A stretch of 64,000 bases of DNA from Planotetraspora sp. A-T 1434 (GTDB taxonomy: Bacteria; Actinomycetota; Actinomycetes; Streptosporangiales; Streptosporangiaceae), in assembly GCF_025420585.1 (NCBI RefSeq), contig NZ_JAOEGB010000019.1:62001-126000 (forward strand), given 5' to 3'. The notes below the pieces were generated by a model, which saw nothing but the letters and a program-made list of their open reading frames with translations, had not been told where the DNA came from and made no database searches. Shown here in pieces: positions 25,001 to 34,387 of the stretch (position 1 is its first letter; every line of letters begins with the position of its first letter). The position numbers were made by a program, and so were the translations under genes.

Positions 25001-25194
25001 CCCTCATCATGCTGAGCGACGCGTTGCAGGCCGTCGGAGACGCCGACGCGGCCGGCGACGCGCTGTCCAAGACACTCGAACTGGCCGACCGGATCGACCT
25101 GCGCGCCAGCGGCTACCTGCGCGAGCAACTGGCCGGGATCCACGCCCGCGACAGACGCCCGGAGTACGCCACCGCCTCAGACCCGTCCGTGTGA
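22069..25194 (+). CDS. SARP-family regulator with NB-ARC and TPR domains (AfsR-like)
   Basis: This 1041-aa protein is a large SARP, the main class of actinomycete antibiotic-pathway activators. The N-terminal OmpR-like winged helix (FRVLGALEV, residues 1-95) is followed by the bacterial transcriptional activation domain (about 100-245, ending in DELGIEPNERLQQLE). An NB-ARC ATPase has the P-loop VGKAGIGKTT near residue 325 and LIVLDDA near residue 400. TPR repeats fill about 720-1020. I prefer the GTG at 22069, which has AAGGAG six bases upstream; the ATG at 22063 touches that site directly. The upstream region carries a hairpin/T-run. It probably activates the neighbouring enediyne genes, but this is inferred from position. 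Confidence 0.95.
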   Translation: MEFRVLGALEVTAGGRRLDLGGIRQQTVLAVLLLNANRPVAIGRLMEAVYGDDPPTTSRAQVQICISVLRRLFAAHNDGDGDVIMTRSQGYALRANDEQIDVHRFQSLVQQARHSRDNRGYDEAVKHYRDALALWRGPVLEGIESRLVQSAAGQLAEQRITANEDCIQLELDLGRHHELVGELTTLVEEHPLRERLLGQLMTALYRSGRQAESLQVYRDARRMMIDELGIEPNERLQQLESAILTCDERLDPPQQPVQAGHAGHPSSGAVELPAVPGMLPAGIADFIGRQSQVDHIRQRLTVASDGAARFAVPIIAIVGKAGIGKTTIAVHAAHSVAEHFPDGQLYADLHGGVSRPLSPMQVLERFLRALGVPGTTLPDGMEERAETYRMLLADRRMLIVLDDAATESQVLPLLPGNPASAVIVTSRSRLAGLAGATHVDVGLFDSAHSLDLLAHIAGTERVQAEADSAAALADLCGHLPLALRIAGARLAARPHWSVEQLVDRLRDETRRLDELMHGEMGIRASLSLTYDGISEEARRLFRRLAILDSHVFSAWTSAALLNRPLADAQDLLDDLADAQLVEVTGTGRHVHAQYRFHDLIRVFARERLAAEEPAAERTAALSRVLGALLSLTDAARVREYGPDATIHQKATCPWSLPQELIERLVTKPIAWFERERHILVSGIRQAAQAGLVQVCWGLAVNAAMYFESRVYLDDWRETNAIALEATRRAGDKRGQAEMLYRIGSLSLSEQRFDDARREFEGAIELFEEVGDDLRIALAIRSIALLERMNGRFESAVSHYERSLEIFRATGDHASAAHTLHNLAQVRLDCDDIDGAKMLLAEALMRSKAGGDRRVTAQVLHRMGQAHLQSREFALSAGAFEEALTVVQEIGDTTGEAFALHGLGIARLRQGKHAESAGSLRRALNVAYTSRHRLAEACVLAGLGELAIATGDPAEATGHLRRAAGLFHAMRIPLREAQTLIMLSDALQAVGDADAAGDALSKTLELADRIDLRASGYLREQLAGIHARDRRPEYATASDPSV

Positions 25195-25382
25195 CCCGTT
25201 GCTTCGGCGCCCCACGCCGGTCGGCGTCGCTCGCGTGCCGCCCGGCCATGTGTGATCGATTCCCGGCTATCAGAGCCGATGATGAGGCTTGCTGGAATCG
25301 GTCCTTTCCCCTGGAGGAGGCGGGTGATCGCCGGCGTGGAGAGAGCCATCTCGGGGCGTCCGCCCGAGCTGTTCGAGGGCCT

Positions 25383-26669
25383 TCATCGGCGGGGCGGGAC
25401 GAGCACGGCCGCGCCCAGCCAGTGGCACACGGCCAGTGCGGTCTCCAGCCCGAGCCGGTCGTCCCGGAGTGGCCGCCCCCGCTCCTCGGCGGCCCTGCGC
25501 AAGCGGTACACCACCGTGTTCCGGTGGACGCCCAGCCGCTCGGCGGCCGCGACGTAGCTTCCCTCCGACGCGAGGAACGCGCGGAGCGTCTCCCGCAGGC
25601 GGGCGTGGGCGTCATCGTCGATCGCCAGGGCGCCGAGGGCCTCCGCGACCCACTCGCGGGTCGCGTCCATGTCGGAGCACATGAGGGCCACCGGGCCGAC
25701 CTCGCCGAACGCGGTGCACGACGGCGCGGGGGCGCGGCCCGCCAGCGCGACCGCCTGCGCCTGTACGGCCTGCCGGTGGGTGCGGCGGAAACCTGCCACG
25801 CCGCTGTGCGGCTCCCCCACGGCCACCCTGACCGGGCGCTCCCATCCGTCGACCAGCGTGGAGATCACGGCCGAGTCGACCGTACGGCGTGGCCCCATGG
25901 GCAGCCAGGCCCACGCGCTGAGCTCGTCGCAGGGGGCGAAGAGCGGGCGGCCGGCACAGTCCAGGGCTTCGGCCAGTGCCAGGACGGAATGCTCCATGCC
26001 GGCGAGCCGGTCCTCGGCGGGATGGTCGCGCTCCGCCCAGACCACGAGGCCGAGGTGATGCTGGCTGAGGCGGTAGCCGAGCGTGTCCTCCGCGGAGGCG
26101 ACGTCGACGGCCCTGCCGTCGATCAGGTCCCTGATCCGGGCCGACCGTGAGGCTCCGCGGCTGAGCAGCCACAGGTCCCGCTCGTGCTCGTAGACCGCGA
26201 CCACCGTCTGGGAGACCCGGTCGATGTAGGCGGATGCGACGGCGACGATGCGCAGCGCGGCGGACGAGACGGCTTCGGCGTCGTCGCTCTGGCGGCTGAG
26301 CTCCTCCAGGGACCACCGCAGGAAGCTGTCCTGCCCCAGGCGGTAGCACCGGATCAGTGCGTTGACGGGGACACCGCGCTGAGCGAGCCGCCGCGCGTAC
26401 TCCACCGCCGCCGGCGGGGCCTCCGTGCGCTCCACGTCGATGCCGTGCCGTAGGAGGTGGACGAACGTCTCGACGTTCCCCTCGATGCTGGCGGACATGA
26501 GCTGGACGAGCCGGTCGTCGCCGGCCAGATGCTCGATCTCGGAGGACAGCCGGAGCAGGAGATCGCCGGTGATGTCGGCCAAACGGACGTTCAGGACGGC
26601 GCCCACCGAGGCCACCAGATCTTCGATTACGATCGCCGGACCAGGGCGTATGTCACCGTTCCACCGCAT
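25383..26669 (-). CDS. PucR/CdaR-type transcriptional regulator
   Basis: The 428-aa protein ends in the PucR-type C-terminal HTH: FLASEGSYVAAAERLGVHRN and then TVVYRLRR, near residues 365-395. The centre (about 170-300) resembles the GGDEF-like middle domain of CdaR regulators, and the N-terminal 150 residues form a helical RsbRD-like sensor region. Such proteins usually respond to small metabolites. It converges with the SARP gene. The ATG lacks a strong Shine-Dalgarno sequence, so the start is tentative. Its target is unknown. Confidence 0.88.
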   Translation of the reverse strand: MRWNGDIRPGPAIVIEDLVASVGAVLNVRLADITGDLLLRLSSEIEHLAGDDRLVQLMSASIEGNVETFVHLLRHGIDVERTEAPPAAVEYARRLAQRGVPVNALIRCYRLGQDSFLRWSLEELSRQSDDAEAVSSAALRIVAVASAYIDRVSQTVVAVYEHERDLWLLSRGASRSARIRDLIDGRAVDVASAEDTLGYRLSQHHLGLVVWAERDHPAEDRLAGMEHSVLALAEALDCAGRPLFAPCDELSAWAWLPMGPRRTVDSAVISTLVDGWERPVRVAVGEPHSGVAGFRRTHRQAVQAQAVALAGRAPAPSCTAFGEVGPVALMCSDMDATREWVAEALGALAIDDDAHARLRETLRAFLASEGSYVAAAERLGVHRNTVVYRLRRAAEERGRPLRDDRLGLETALAVCHWLGAAVLVPPRR

Positions 26670-26854
26670 CGCCCCAGAGTACGCCCGGAACCGTCCGGTT
26701 CATTGGTCCCGCGGCGATCGCCCCGGCCAGAGCCTCCCCCCGGGGGCCACGGCGAGCGCCACCTGGGCGCCTCCGCGAAGCATCGTCCTCACCCAGGGAC
26801 TGGGCAGTTCGGCTTTCCCCGGAAATCTCCGGATCTCGCTCGGATGAATGGAAA

Positions 26855-26892
26855 GGGCCCGTCCCTCCCGTGGGGGCAAGAGGGACGGGCCC
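26855..26892. terminator. Hairpin terminator behind secreted CBM protein
   Basis: A perfect 13-bp stem (26855-26867 with 26880-26892) encloses a 12-nt loop, 17 bases beyond the stop codon of the minus-strand secreted-protein gene. Confidence 0.85.
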
Positions 26893-26908
26893 CGGCTGGG
26901 GAAGGTCG

Positions 26909-29203
26909 TCAGCCGATGGTGATCTTGTCGACGTTCGGGCCGCCGGTCGCGCCGTTACCGGTCAGCCGGATGGTGTTGGTGCCCGCGACGAGGTTCACCG
27001 TCACCGACTTGGTGACCCAGGTGTCCCAGTTCGTGGTGACACCGAACGACACATTGCTGGCGGCGACCGTACCGTTGACCGAGACGTCCAGCGGCCGGGC
27101 CGCGGTCGTGCCGTTGGAGTAGCGGATGGTGAGCGGGGTCGCGCCGGCCGAGTCCGCGTTGACGGTCAGCTCGATGTAGCCGCCGGGGGCGTTGACGTAG
27201 TCGACGAACCCGGTGCCGGTGTACCCGAGGTGGTTGGTGAACACGCCCGCCGCGGACAGGACCCCGTCCTCGGCCTGGTAGTCCTTGGGCGTGGCCACCG
27301 CGCCCGTGGTCGCGGTGGCGGGGCCGGAAGCCCCGGAGAGGTTGCCCGCCGCGTCCTTGGCCTTGACCGTGAAGCTGTACGACGTGCTCGGCGTGAGGCC
27401 GCTCACGGTCGCCGTGGTCCCGCTCACCGTGGTCGCCAGCGACGCGCCGTTGTAGACCTGGTAGCCGGTCACGCCGGTGTTGTCGGTCGCGGCGTCCCAC
27501 GCCAGCGACACGCTGGAGGAGGTGGTGCCGGTGACGTGCAGGTTGCCCGGAACCGACGGCGGAGCGGTGTCGATGATCTGCTGCTCAACCGTGATCTTGT
27601 CGACGTTGGGGCCGCCGGTCGCGCCGGGCCCGGTCAGCCGGATCGTGTTGGCGCCGGCGGCGAGGTTGACCGTCACCGACTTGGTGACCCAGGTGTCCCA
27701 GTTCGTGGTGGGGGGGAAGGCCACGCCGCTCGCCGCGACCGCACCGTTCACGGAGACGTCCAGCGGCCTGGTGTCCGTCGCGCCGTTGGCGTACCGGATC
27801 GTCACCGTGGCCGGGCCGGCCGCGGCGGCGTTCACCGCGAACTGGATGTAGCCGCCGGCCGCGTTGACGTAGTCGACGAACCCGGTGCCGGTGTACCCGA
27901 GGTGGTTGCTGAACACGCCCGCCGCGGACAGGACCGCGTCCTCGGCCTGGTAGTCCGTCGCCGAGCCGGGCTGGCCGTTCACGGTGAGGGAGTAGGTGGC
28001 GGTGTGCGTGCCCGAGCTTCCGGTGCCTGTGATGGTCACCGGGTAGGTGCCGCCCGGCGTCGAGGCGGAGGTCGTGATCGTCAGCGTGGAGCTGGCGCCG
28101 GCGTTCACCGAGGCCGGGCTGAACGAGGCCGTCGCCCCGGTCGGAAGGCCGGACGCCGACAGCGCGACCGACTGCGCGCTACCCGCCGTGACGGCGGTGC
28201 TCACGGTGGCCGTGGCGGAGGAACCCGCGTCGACCGTGCCCGAGGTGGGGCTCACGGAGACCGAGAAGTCGTTGCTGCCGACCTCCGGCGGGAAGATCCA
28301 CTGGGCGGACGTGCCCGAGCAGCTACCCGCGATCAGGCTGGTGCCCGACGCCTTGATGCACTTCTGGCCGGTCTGGATGTCGGTGATCGTGCCGTCGGGG
28401 TTTATCGACCATTGCTGGGCGGGCCCGGCGGTGCAGGTCTGGAGGACGATGTTGCTGCTGCTCGTCCCGGCGCACAGGTTGTTGATCACAAGGAAGGCGC
28501 CGTGGAAGGTGAACCGCTGGTTGGCCGCGCCGCTGCACGCCGCCAGCTTGAGCGCGGTGCCCGTGCTGGAGCTGTTGTTGGGGTCGTCGATGCAGGTGCC
28601 GGTCGAGACGTTCTTCCACTCACCGACCCACTTGTTCGGCTGGGCGCCGCCGTAGCACTCACCGGTCGAGGTGTTGAAGATCGGCGTGGAGTCGACCACC
28701 TCGCTCGATCCCGGGTTGACGATGACGGACTCCATCGTCGGTGTGCCGTTCGAGTTGTAGTGCGTGAGCGCGTCCTCGCAGTCGATCGCGTCCATCGCGT
28801 TGCCGCCCTTGCCACCCAGCCAGAGGTCGAAGTGGTACAGCCCCGGGCCGCCGTTGGGTCCCTGGCCGCTCCAGTCCTCGCCGCACTCCTGGCAGCTGTC
28901 CTCCATGATGAAGTACTTCTTCACCCGGGGGACGTAGAGCTTGGTGCCGGCCGGCGCCTCCGCGGTCGAGGTGGCGAAGGTGATCGGGTCCGAGTAGGTG
29001 CCCTTACCACCGGCGGTGCTGTGGATCTGAGGGTAGGAGATGTCGCCGCCGGGCGGCGTGTTGTCGTACCAGCCGTAGAACGTGAGGAAGGCCTGCCGAC
29101 TCGTGGCCGCGTAGGCCGATGTGCCGCTCAGCAGGGCGGCAAGGGTCGATAAGAGGACCAGGCAGGTGGCCGTCAGGGTTGCGCCGAGCGCACGCCGACT
29201 CAT
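26909..29203 (-). CDS. Secreted modular protein: unknown N-domain, ricin-type lectin, two CBM-like modules, FN3
   Basis: This is a 764-aa exported protein. The signal peptide runs to the AYA near residue 32. Next is a domain of about 150 residues that I do not recognise with certainty; it starts [12 protein letters not shown] and has the cysteine motif [12 protein letters not shown], resembling small secreted barrel domains. A ricin-type beta-trefoil follows (about 200-310: [30 protein letters not shown]), then an Ig-like/NEW3-type domain, a CBM6/35-like module (from [15 protein letters not shown]), an FN3 domain and a second CBM. It probably binds polysaccharide. The ATG at 29203 is chosen for its GGAGG six bases upstream. 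No glycosidase domain is evident. Confidence 0.85.
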   Translation of the reverse strand: MSRRALGATLTATCLVLLSTLAALLSGTSAYAATSRQAFLTFYGWYDNTPPGGDISYPQIHSTAGGKGTYSDPITFATSTAEAPAGTKLYVPRVKKYFIMEDSCQECGEDWSGQGPNGGPGLYHFDLWLGGKGGNAMDAIDCEDALTHYNSNGTPTMESVIVNPGSSEVVDSTPIFNTSTGECYGGAQPNKWVGEWKNVSTGTCIDDPNNSSSTGTALKLAACSGAANQRFTFHGAFLVINNLCAGTSSSNIVLQTCTAGPAQQWSINPDGTITDIQTGQKCIKASGTSLIAGSCSGTSAQWIFPPEVGSNDFSVSVSPTSGTVDAGSSATATVSTAVTAGSAQSVALSASGLPTGATASFSPASVNAGASSTLTITTSASTPGGTYPVTITGTGSSGTHTATYSLTVNGQPGSATDYQAEDAVLSAAGVFSNHLGYTGTGFVDYVNAAGGYIQFAVNAAAAGPATVTIRYANGATDTRPLDVSVNGAVAASGVAFPPTTNWDTWVTKSVTVNLAAGANTIRLTGPGATGGPNVDKITVEQQIIDTAPPSVPGNLHVTGTTSSSVSLAWDAATDNTGVTGYQVYNGASLATTVSGTTATVSGLTPSTSYSFTVKAKDAAGNLSGASGPATATTGAVATPKDYQAEDGVLSAAGVFTNHLGYTGTGFVDYVNAPGGYIELTVNADSAGATPLTIRYSNGTTAARPLDVSVNGTVAASNVSFGVTTNWDTWVTKSVTVNLVAGTNTIRLTGNGATGGPNVDKITIG
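26912..27956 (-). repeat. Two near-identical CBM module copies
   Basis: The CBM modules at about 26912-27283 and 27585-27956 share long identical DNA tracts, for example the 18-bp stretch at 27266-27283 and again at 27939-27956, with an FN3 domain between them. The similarity at DNA level points to a recent internal duplication or gene conversion. Confidence 0.85.
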
Positions 29204-29280
29204 GGGGGGCCTCCGGGGGGCGAGGATCAACCAGCGTTAATGCAGGGTCAAGCCGGAGGCCCCCACAAGTCAAGGTTTGA

Positions 29281-29295
29281 TAGGAAAGTTTTCTA
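29281..29295. promoter_or_regulatory. AGGAAAG-type dyad upstream of secreted protein
   Basis: TAGGAAAGTTTTCTA is a 15-bp dyad with one mismatched base pair around a central base, 78 bases upstream of the secreted-protein start. It is the only AT-rich symmetrical element in the 303-bp divergent gap 29204-29506. I recall similar GGAAAGTTTCC-like dyads upstream of actinomycete extracellular carbohydrate-active genes; that link is from memory. The gap also holds a 13-bp direct repeat (29461-29473 and 29477-29489) before the GyrI-like gene. Confidence 0.5.
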
Positions 29296-29506
29296 ACAAT
29301 CACCCTCGACGCACATCGACCGCCTTCCGCCGCGCCGCCTCGATCCCGGAGTTCACCCAGCTCAGCGGCTGACGAGGGCGCCACGAGGGACGAGGAGCCG
29401 GACGTACGGGCTCCGAAATCGCGCGTACGGCACCGCACAGGTGGCAGGATCGCCACAACTCTGAACGACGACATCTCTGAACGACGACACGGTCACGAGG
29501 ACGCAC

Positions 29507-30019
29507 ATGCCGACAGAGCCACACATCGTGGAACGCGCCGAGCAGCCTTACGTGGCGATCAGGGGCGTGGTGACCATGCGAACGATCGCCGAGATAGCCG
29601 ACCGTCTCCCGGAGGTCTTCGGCCGGGTCGGCGCGCATGGGGTCGAACCGGCGGGAGCGCCGTTCTTCAAGTACAACCTGATCGACATGGAGGGGCGGCT
29701 GGAGATCGAGGCCGGCGTACCGGTCGCGGCCGTCGCCGAGGCCGCCGACATCGCGCAGGACGCCGGCGAGCTCTTCTCCGGTGTCCTGCCCGCGGGCCGA
29801 TACGCGACCGTCACCCACGCAGGTCATCCGAGCGGGCTTCTCGACGCCACCGCGGCGTTGCTGGACTGGGCGGCGGAGCGCGGCCTGCGATGGGACATGG
29901 CGGAAACGCGCGACGGCGAGAAGTGGGGCTGCCGCCTCGAGCTGTACAAGACCGATCCCCGCGTGGAGCCCGACATGAACAAATGGGAGACGGAACTGGC
30001 ATTCCGGCTGGCCGACTGA
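29507..30019 (+). CDS. GyrI-like small-molecule-binding protein
   Basis: The 170-aa stand-alone protein has the GyrI/AraC effector-binding fold (SHS2 modules). It begins with the characteristic hIVERAEQPYVAIRG strand and has FFKYNLID, an EAGVPV strand, a PAGRYATVTHAG strand and a C-terminal ELYKTDPRVEPD block. Homologues bind planar or cationic ligands, and some hydrolyse reactive compounds. Cyclopropanoid hydrolases that protect against DNA-alkylating natural products belong to this fold, but assigning such a role here would be speculation. GAGGAC precedes the ATG. It is transcribed divergently from the secreted CBM protein and is followed by a terminator. Confidence 0.85.
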   Translation: MPTEPHIVERAEQPYVAIRGVVTMRTIAEIADRLPEVFGRVGAHGVEPAGAPFFKYNLIDMEGRLEIEAGVPVAAVAEAADIAQDAGELFSGVLPAGRYATVTHAGHPSGLLDATAALLDWAAERGLRWDMAETRDGEKWGCRLELYKTDPRVEPDMNKWETELAFRLAD

Positions 30020-30149
30020 CCGGGACCGCAGCCCTCCCGCGGGCGTCGAAGGGCTTTCCAGCAGGGCCTATACCTCACCTATACCGACGTGTCCGATGCT
30101 CAGCCCGAGCCATTCCCGGCGGCTGGAACATCTCCTAGTGGCGTGACGT

Positions 30150-30189
30150 GACGGCCGGGCCGGTGAGATGTCGACCAGGCCCGGCCGTC
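30150..30189. terminator. Hairpin between convergent genes
   Basis: A 12-bp stem (30150-30161 with 30178-30189) encloses a 16-nt loop. It overlaps the stop codon of the minus-strand NTF2-like gene and lies 130 bases after the GyrI-like gene, so it may terminate both. Confidence 0.7.
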
Positions 30190-30651
30190 AGAAACCGAGA
30201 TCGCTCAGGCTGCGGTGGTCGTCAGGGCGGCGTCCCAGCGGCCAGTGATAGCTCCGGTCGGATTCTCTGATCGGCAGGTCGTTGATGCACGCCCACCTGA
30301 CGACCATGAGGCCCTGCTCGTCGAAATCCCAGTTCTCGTTGCCGTAGGAGCGATACCAGTTTCCCGAGTCGTCGTGGGATTCGTAGGCGAAGCGCACGGC
30401 GATGCGGTTCCCGGTGAAGGCCCACAGCTCCTTGATGAGCCGGTAGTCCAGCTCTCTCGTCCATTTACGCCGGAGAAACTCGATGATCTCGCCGCGCCCG
30501 TTGACGAACTCGGCGCGGTTGCGCCAGCGGCAGTCCACCGTATAACCCTGGGCCACCTTCTCCGGATCACGCGTGTTCCACGCGTCTTCCGCCAGACGGA
30601 CTTTCTCGATGGCGGACTCTCTGGTGAACGGAGGGAACGGAGGACGGGACA

Positions 30652-30652
<1 letters not shown>
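30188..30652 (-). CDS. NTF2-like protein, DUF1348 family
   Basis: The 154-aa protein belongs to the SnoaL/NTF2-like superfamily, DUF1348 subgroup. The family pattern is clear: [20 protein letters not shown] at the N-terminus, a [10 protein letters not shown] strand, [26 protein letters not shown] and [11 protein letters not shown]. Normal length is about 150 residues. Such proteins form cone-like barrels that bind small hydrophobic molecules; the function of this subgroup is undefined. The start codon shares one base with the stop of the upstream hydrolase gene (TGATG), so the two are translationally coupled. Confidence 0.9.
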
Positions 30653-31521
<869 letters not shown>

Positions 31522-31597
31522 TCATCCCACCCATCGCCTCGCGGGAATCTCCGGCGACGGTAAGGAATGCGTCAGCACGCCCGGCCGAGCGCGGGCG

Positions 31598-32266
31598 TCA
31601 CGGGCCGGCCGCGGTGACCAGACCGGTCTCATACGCGAAGATCACAAGCTGTGCCCGGTCACGGGCGGCCACCTTGGTCATGGCCCGGGAGACGTGGGTC
31701 TTCGCTGTCGCGGGGCTGATGAAGAGCCGTTCGGCGATCTCGGCGTTCGTCAGGCCCGACCCGACCAGCGTGACGATCTCGCGTTCCCGCTCCGTCAGCC
31801 GGCCGAGCATGGCCTGGTAGGCCGGCGGACGCCGGGGCCGGACCGCGAACTGGCCGATGAGGTGGCGGGTGACGCTCGGGGCCAGCAGCGCCTCGCCGGC
31901 CGCGACCACGCGGACGGCCCGGCGCAGGTCCTCCGGCTCCAGGTCCTTGAGGAGGAAGCCGCTGGCCCCGGCCCGCAGCGCCGAGTAGATGTAGTCGTCC
32001 ACCTCGTAGGTCGTGACGACCACGACCCGCGTCGCGGCGAGCGCGGCGTCCCCGCAGATCCGCTCGGTGGCGGCCAGGCCGTCGAGCCGGGGCATACGGA
32101 CGTCCATCAGCACGACGTCGGGCCGGGTGCGGCGGATCACGGCGACCGCGTCGAGCCCGTCGGCCGCCTCCCCCACGACCTCGATGTCCTCCGCCCGTTC
32201 CAGGATCGCCCGGAACCCCGCCCGGATCAGCGTCTGGTCGTCGGCCAGCACGACGCGGATCGTCAT
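31598..32266 (-). CDS. NarL/FixJ-family response regulator
   Basis: This 222-aa two-component regulator has a receiver domain with the acidic pair at D9/D10, the phospho-acceptor Asp55 (VLMDVRMP), Thr near residue 84 and Lys near residue 105. The C-terminal LuxR-type HTH (about 150-210) contains LTEREREIVTLVGSGLTNAE and the recognition helix SPATAKTHV. Its ATG overlaps the stop of the histidine kinase gene, making a classic cognate pair. An ABC-2 exporter lies upstream in the same orientation and is a plausible target. Confidence 0.95.
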   Translation of the reverse strand: MTIRVVLADDQTLIRAGFRAILERAEDIEVVGEAADGLDAVAVIRRTRPDVVLMDVRMPRLDGLAATERICGDAALAATRVVVVTTYEVDDYIYSALRAGASGFLLKDLEPEDLRRAVRVVAAGEALLAPSVTRHLIGQFAVRPRRPPAYQAMLGRLTEREREIVTLVGSGLTNAEIAERLFISPATAKTHVSRAMTKVAARDRAQLVIFAYETGLVTAAGP

Positions 32267-33471
32267 GTCGTCTCCAGAGGAAGGTCGTCCAGGGGGAGGT
32301 CGCCGAGAGGAAGCTCGGCGTGGACGTGGAAGCCGCCGTCACGCCCCGCCTGAGCGGTGAGACGGCCACCCACCATCGCGGCGCGTTCCCGCATGCCGGC
32401 CAGCCCCAGCCGGGGGCCGCCGGGGCTCACGTCGGGAACGGCCCCCACGCCGGGATCCGGACCGCGGCCGTCGTCGGCGACGTCGACGGTGAGCGTGCGG
32501 CCGTCGCTCCGCAGGGTCACCGACACCTCGCGGGCGCCCGCGTGCTGCACGACGTTGGTCAGCGCCTCCTGCACGATGCGGTAGGCCGTCAGCTGGAGCA
32601 GCGGAGAGATCGGGAGCGCCGGCGGCATGGTCAGCTCCACCCGCAGCCCCGCCGCACGGGCCTGGGCCGTGAGGTCCGGAATCTGCCCCAGCCCCGGCTG
32701 GGGGGCCACACCCGGCTCGCCGCGCAGCAGGCTGAGGGCGGCCCGGAGCTGCGGCCTGGCCTCCTTCGCCGCCGCCCGCACCGTCCGCATGGCCGCCCGG
32801 GCCTGCTCGGGATCGCCGTCCAGCGCGTCCAGAGCCAGCCCGCTGTGGACGGCGATCGTCGAGATCGTGTGCGCCAGCACGTCGTGGAGCTCCCGGGCGA
32901 CCCGCAGCCGTTCCTCCGCGAGTCGCCGCGCCACCTGCGCCTTCGCGGCCTCGGTGGCGTGCCGCAACCGCTCCTCGGCGGCCGTCGCCCGCGAGCGGGC
33001 CGCCGCGCCCAGCACGACCATCCACGCCAGCGCGAAGCCCGGGCCCAGCACCGGGAACGACGTCCACGGCATCGGGTGGGGCGGCAACGCCGGGATGGCC
33101 GTCGTCACCAGGACCAGGCACAGCCCGGTCAGGAGCGACCAGGCGGACCTCCCGTACGCGGCGACCGCGTAGTAGGCGGCGAACAGCGGCATCGCCGCCG
33201 CGAGCCCCGGATAGCCCACGAGGTTGTAGAGGAAGGTCATGGTGAGGCCCACGAGTGAGACGGCGACGGGAGCCCGCCGCCGGGCCACCAGCGCCGCGGA
33301 GGCCACCAGGCCCATGCCGTACGCCCAGGGAGCCGGGGGGAACGGGTCGGGCGCGTAGGCCAGCTCCGTGGCCGTACCGGCCAGGGTGATGATCCCCATC
33401 GCGGCGGCCAGCAGCGGCTCGACCCGGAACTCGGCGATGCGCGGCCGGGGCCGGGCGGGCGTCGGGTCCAC
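32263..33471 (-). CDS. NarX-type sensor histidine kinase
   Basis: This kinase is about 402 aa. It has four to five N-terminal membrane helices (about 10-160) and no large extracellular sensor. The HisKA_3 box ELHDVLAHTISTIAVHSGLA follows (phospho-His near residue 205). The HATPase domain has the N-box AYRIVQEALTNVVQHA and DVADDGRGPDPG. The GTG at 33471 is chosen because the longer frame runs into the upstream terminator. It has no Shine-Dalgarno, but TATGCT, a possible -10 element, lies 6 bases upstream, which suggests a leaderless transcript. The stop overlaps the response regulator start. Confidence 0.88.
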   Translation of the reverse strand: MDPTPARPRPRIAEFRVEPLLAAAMGIITLAGTATELAYAPDPFPPAPWAYGMGLVASAALVARRRAPVAVSLVGLTMTFLYNLVGYPGLAAAMPLFAAYYAVAAYGRSAWSLLTGLCLVLVTTAIPALPPHPMPWTSFPVLGPGFALAWMVVLGAAARSRATAAEERLRHATEAAKAQVARRLAEERLRVARELHDVLAHTISTIAVHSGLALDALDGDPEQARAAMRTVRAAAKEARPQLRAALSLLRGEPGVAPQPGLGQIPDLTAQARAAGLRVELTMPPALPISPLLQLTAYRIVQEALTNVVQHAGAREVSVTLRSDGRTLTVDVADDGRGPDPGVGAVPDVSPGGPRLGLAGMRERAAMVGGRLTAQAGRDGGFHVHAELPLGDLPLDDLPLETT

Positions 33472-33488
33472 GCGCGCAGCATAAGGGC

Positions 33489-33526
33489 GGACGGGCCCCG
33501 CGGAACATCGCCCGCGAGGCCCGTCC
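33489..33526. terminator. Hairpin terminator behind ABC exporter operon
   Basis: An imperfect stem of about 15 bp (GGACGGGCC... with GGCCCGTCC) lies between the ABC permease stop and the kinase start. It should separate the exporter and two-component transcripts. Confidence 0.7.
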
Positions 33527-33535
33527 TTCAGGCGT

Positions 33536-34387
33536 TCAGCCATCGGCTCGGACAGCCGTCCGCGCGCCGGCCCGCCCGGCACGGGCTTCCCCCGCACGGG
33601 CCTCCTCGTTCTGCCCGTTCAGGTGTGCCGTACCACCGGGCGGGCGCGAGCGGCGGAGGCGTGGGCGGCGGTAGATGAGGACCGCCACGACCGCCAGGCC
33701 GGCCGTCCAGGCGGCGAGGACGCCGATCGCGGGCCACAGGGCCGGGTGGCCTCCGGCGATCTGCCAGCCGAGGTCGGCGAGCCGGTTCGACGGCAGCCAC
33801 CCCGAGACGCTCCGGAACGACTCCGGCAGCATCCCCGGCGGGACCCACAGGCCGCCCACGGCCGAGGTCACCATGTAGAGGCCATAGCAGACGACATACG
33901 ACGCGTCGGCGTTGACGGCGTATCCGATGGCCACGCCGAGAGCGGCGAAGGCGGCCGTGCCCAGCCACATGGCCACGACCAGCCCGGCCCACTGCCCGGG
34001 GCCGAGCCGTACGCCCTTGGCCAGGGCGGCGACCAGGCAGACCGAACAGATGGCGGGCAGCGCCATGGCCCCGCCGGCCACCAGCTTCGCCGCCAGCACC
34101 TGCCACGCGCGGACCGGCATGGCGCGGAGCTGCTCCAGCCAGCCGATCTCCCGCTCCTGCGCGATGCGCGGGCCGGTGGTGGACAGGACCGCCCAGATCG
34201 CGCCGTACGCCGCCATCGCCACCATGATCTCCACGGTGCCCCGCAGCTCCCCCGGCCGCACCGGAGCGCCCCCGAACAGCGTGGCGAACAGCAGGTAGAA
34301 GCCGATCGGCGTCGCGACGGCCAGGGCGAGGTAACGCGGGTCGCGCAGCGCCCGGACGATCTCCAGGCGCAGGAAGTACCAGGTCAT
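33536..34387 (-). CDS. ABC-2 type transporter permease
   Basis: The 283-aa integral membrane protein has six hydrophobic segments, with the EREIGWLEQLRAMP loop after the second that is typical of ABC-2 permeases, and LWVPPGMLPESFR before the last. It pairs with the adjacent ATPase, with a 4-base overlap of its ATG and the ATPase stop. The 35 C-terminal residues are charged and repetitive (EARAGEARAGRAGAR). This type exports drugs, lipids or peptides; the substrate is unknown. It is over 17 kb from the enediyne operon, so a role in enediyne export is possible but unsupported. Confidence 0.9.
   Translation of the reverse strand: MTWYFLRLEIVRALRDPRYLALAVATPIGFYLLFATLFGGAPVRPGELRGTVEIMVAMAAYGAIWAVLSTTGPRIAQEREIGWLEQLRAMPVRAWQVLAAKLVAGGAMALPAICSVCLVAALAKGVRLGPGQWAGLVVAMWLGTAAFAALGVAIGYAVNADASYVVCYGLYMVTSAVGGLWVPPGMLPESFRSVSGWLPSNRLADLGWQIAGGHPALWPAIGVLAAWTAGLAVVAVLIYRRPRLRRSRPPGGTAHLNGQNEEARAGEARAGRAGARTAVRADG

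Noticed and set aside
25252-25557. Plus-strand frame after CTGGAGGAGG
   Set aside because: It runs antisense into the PucR-type gene, and the product has no family features.
28047-28655. 202-aa plus-strand frame with plausible amino-acid composition
   Set aside because: It lies wholly inside the secreted CBM protein gene on the other strand, whose domains are clear.
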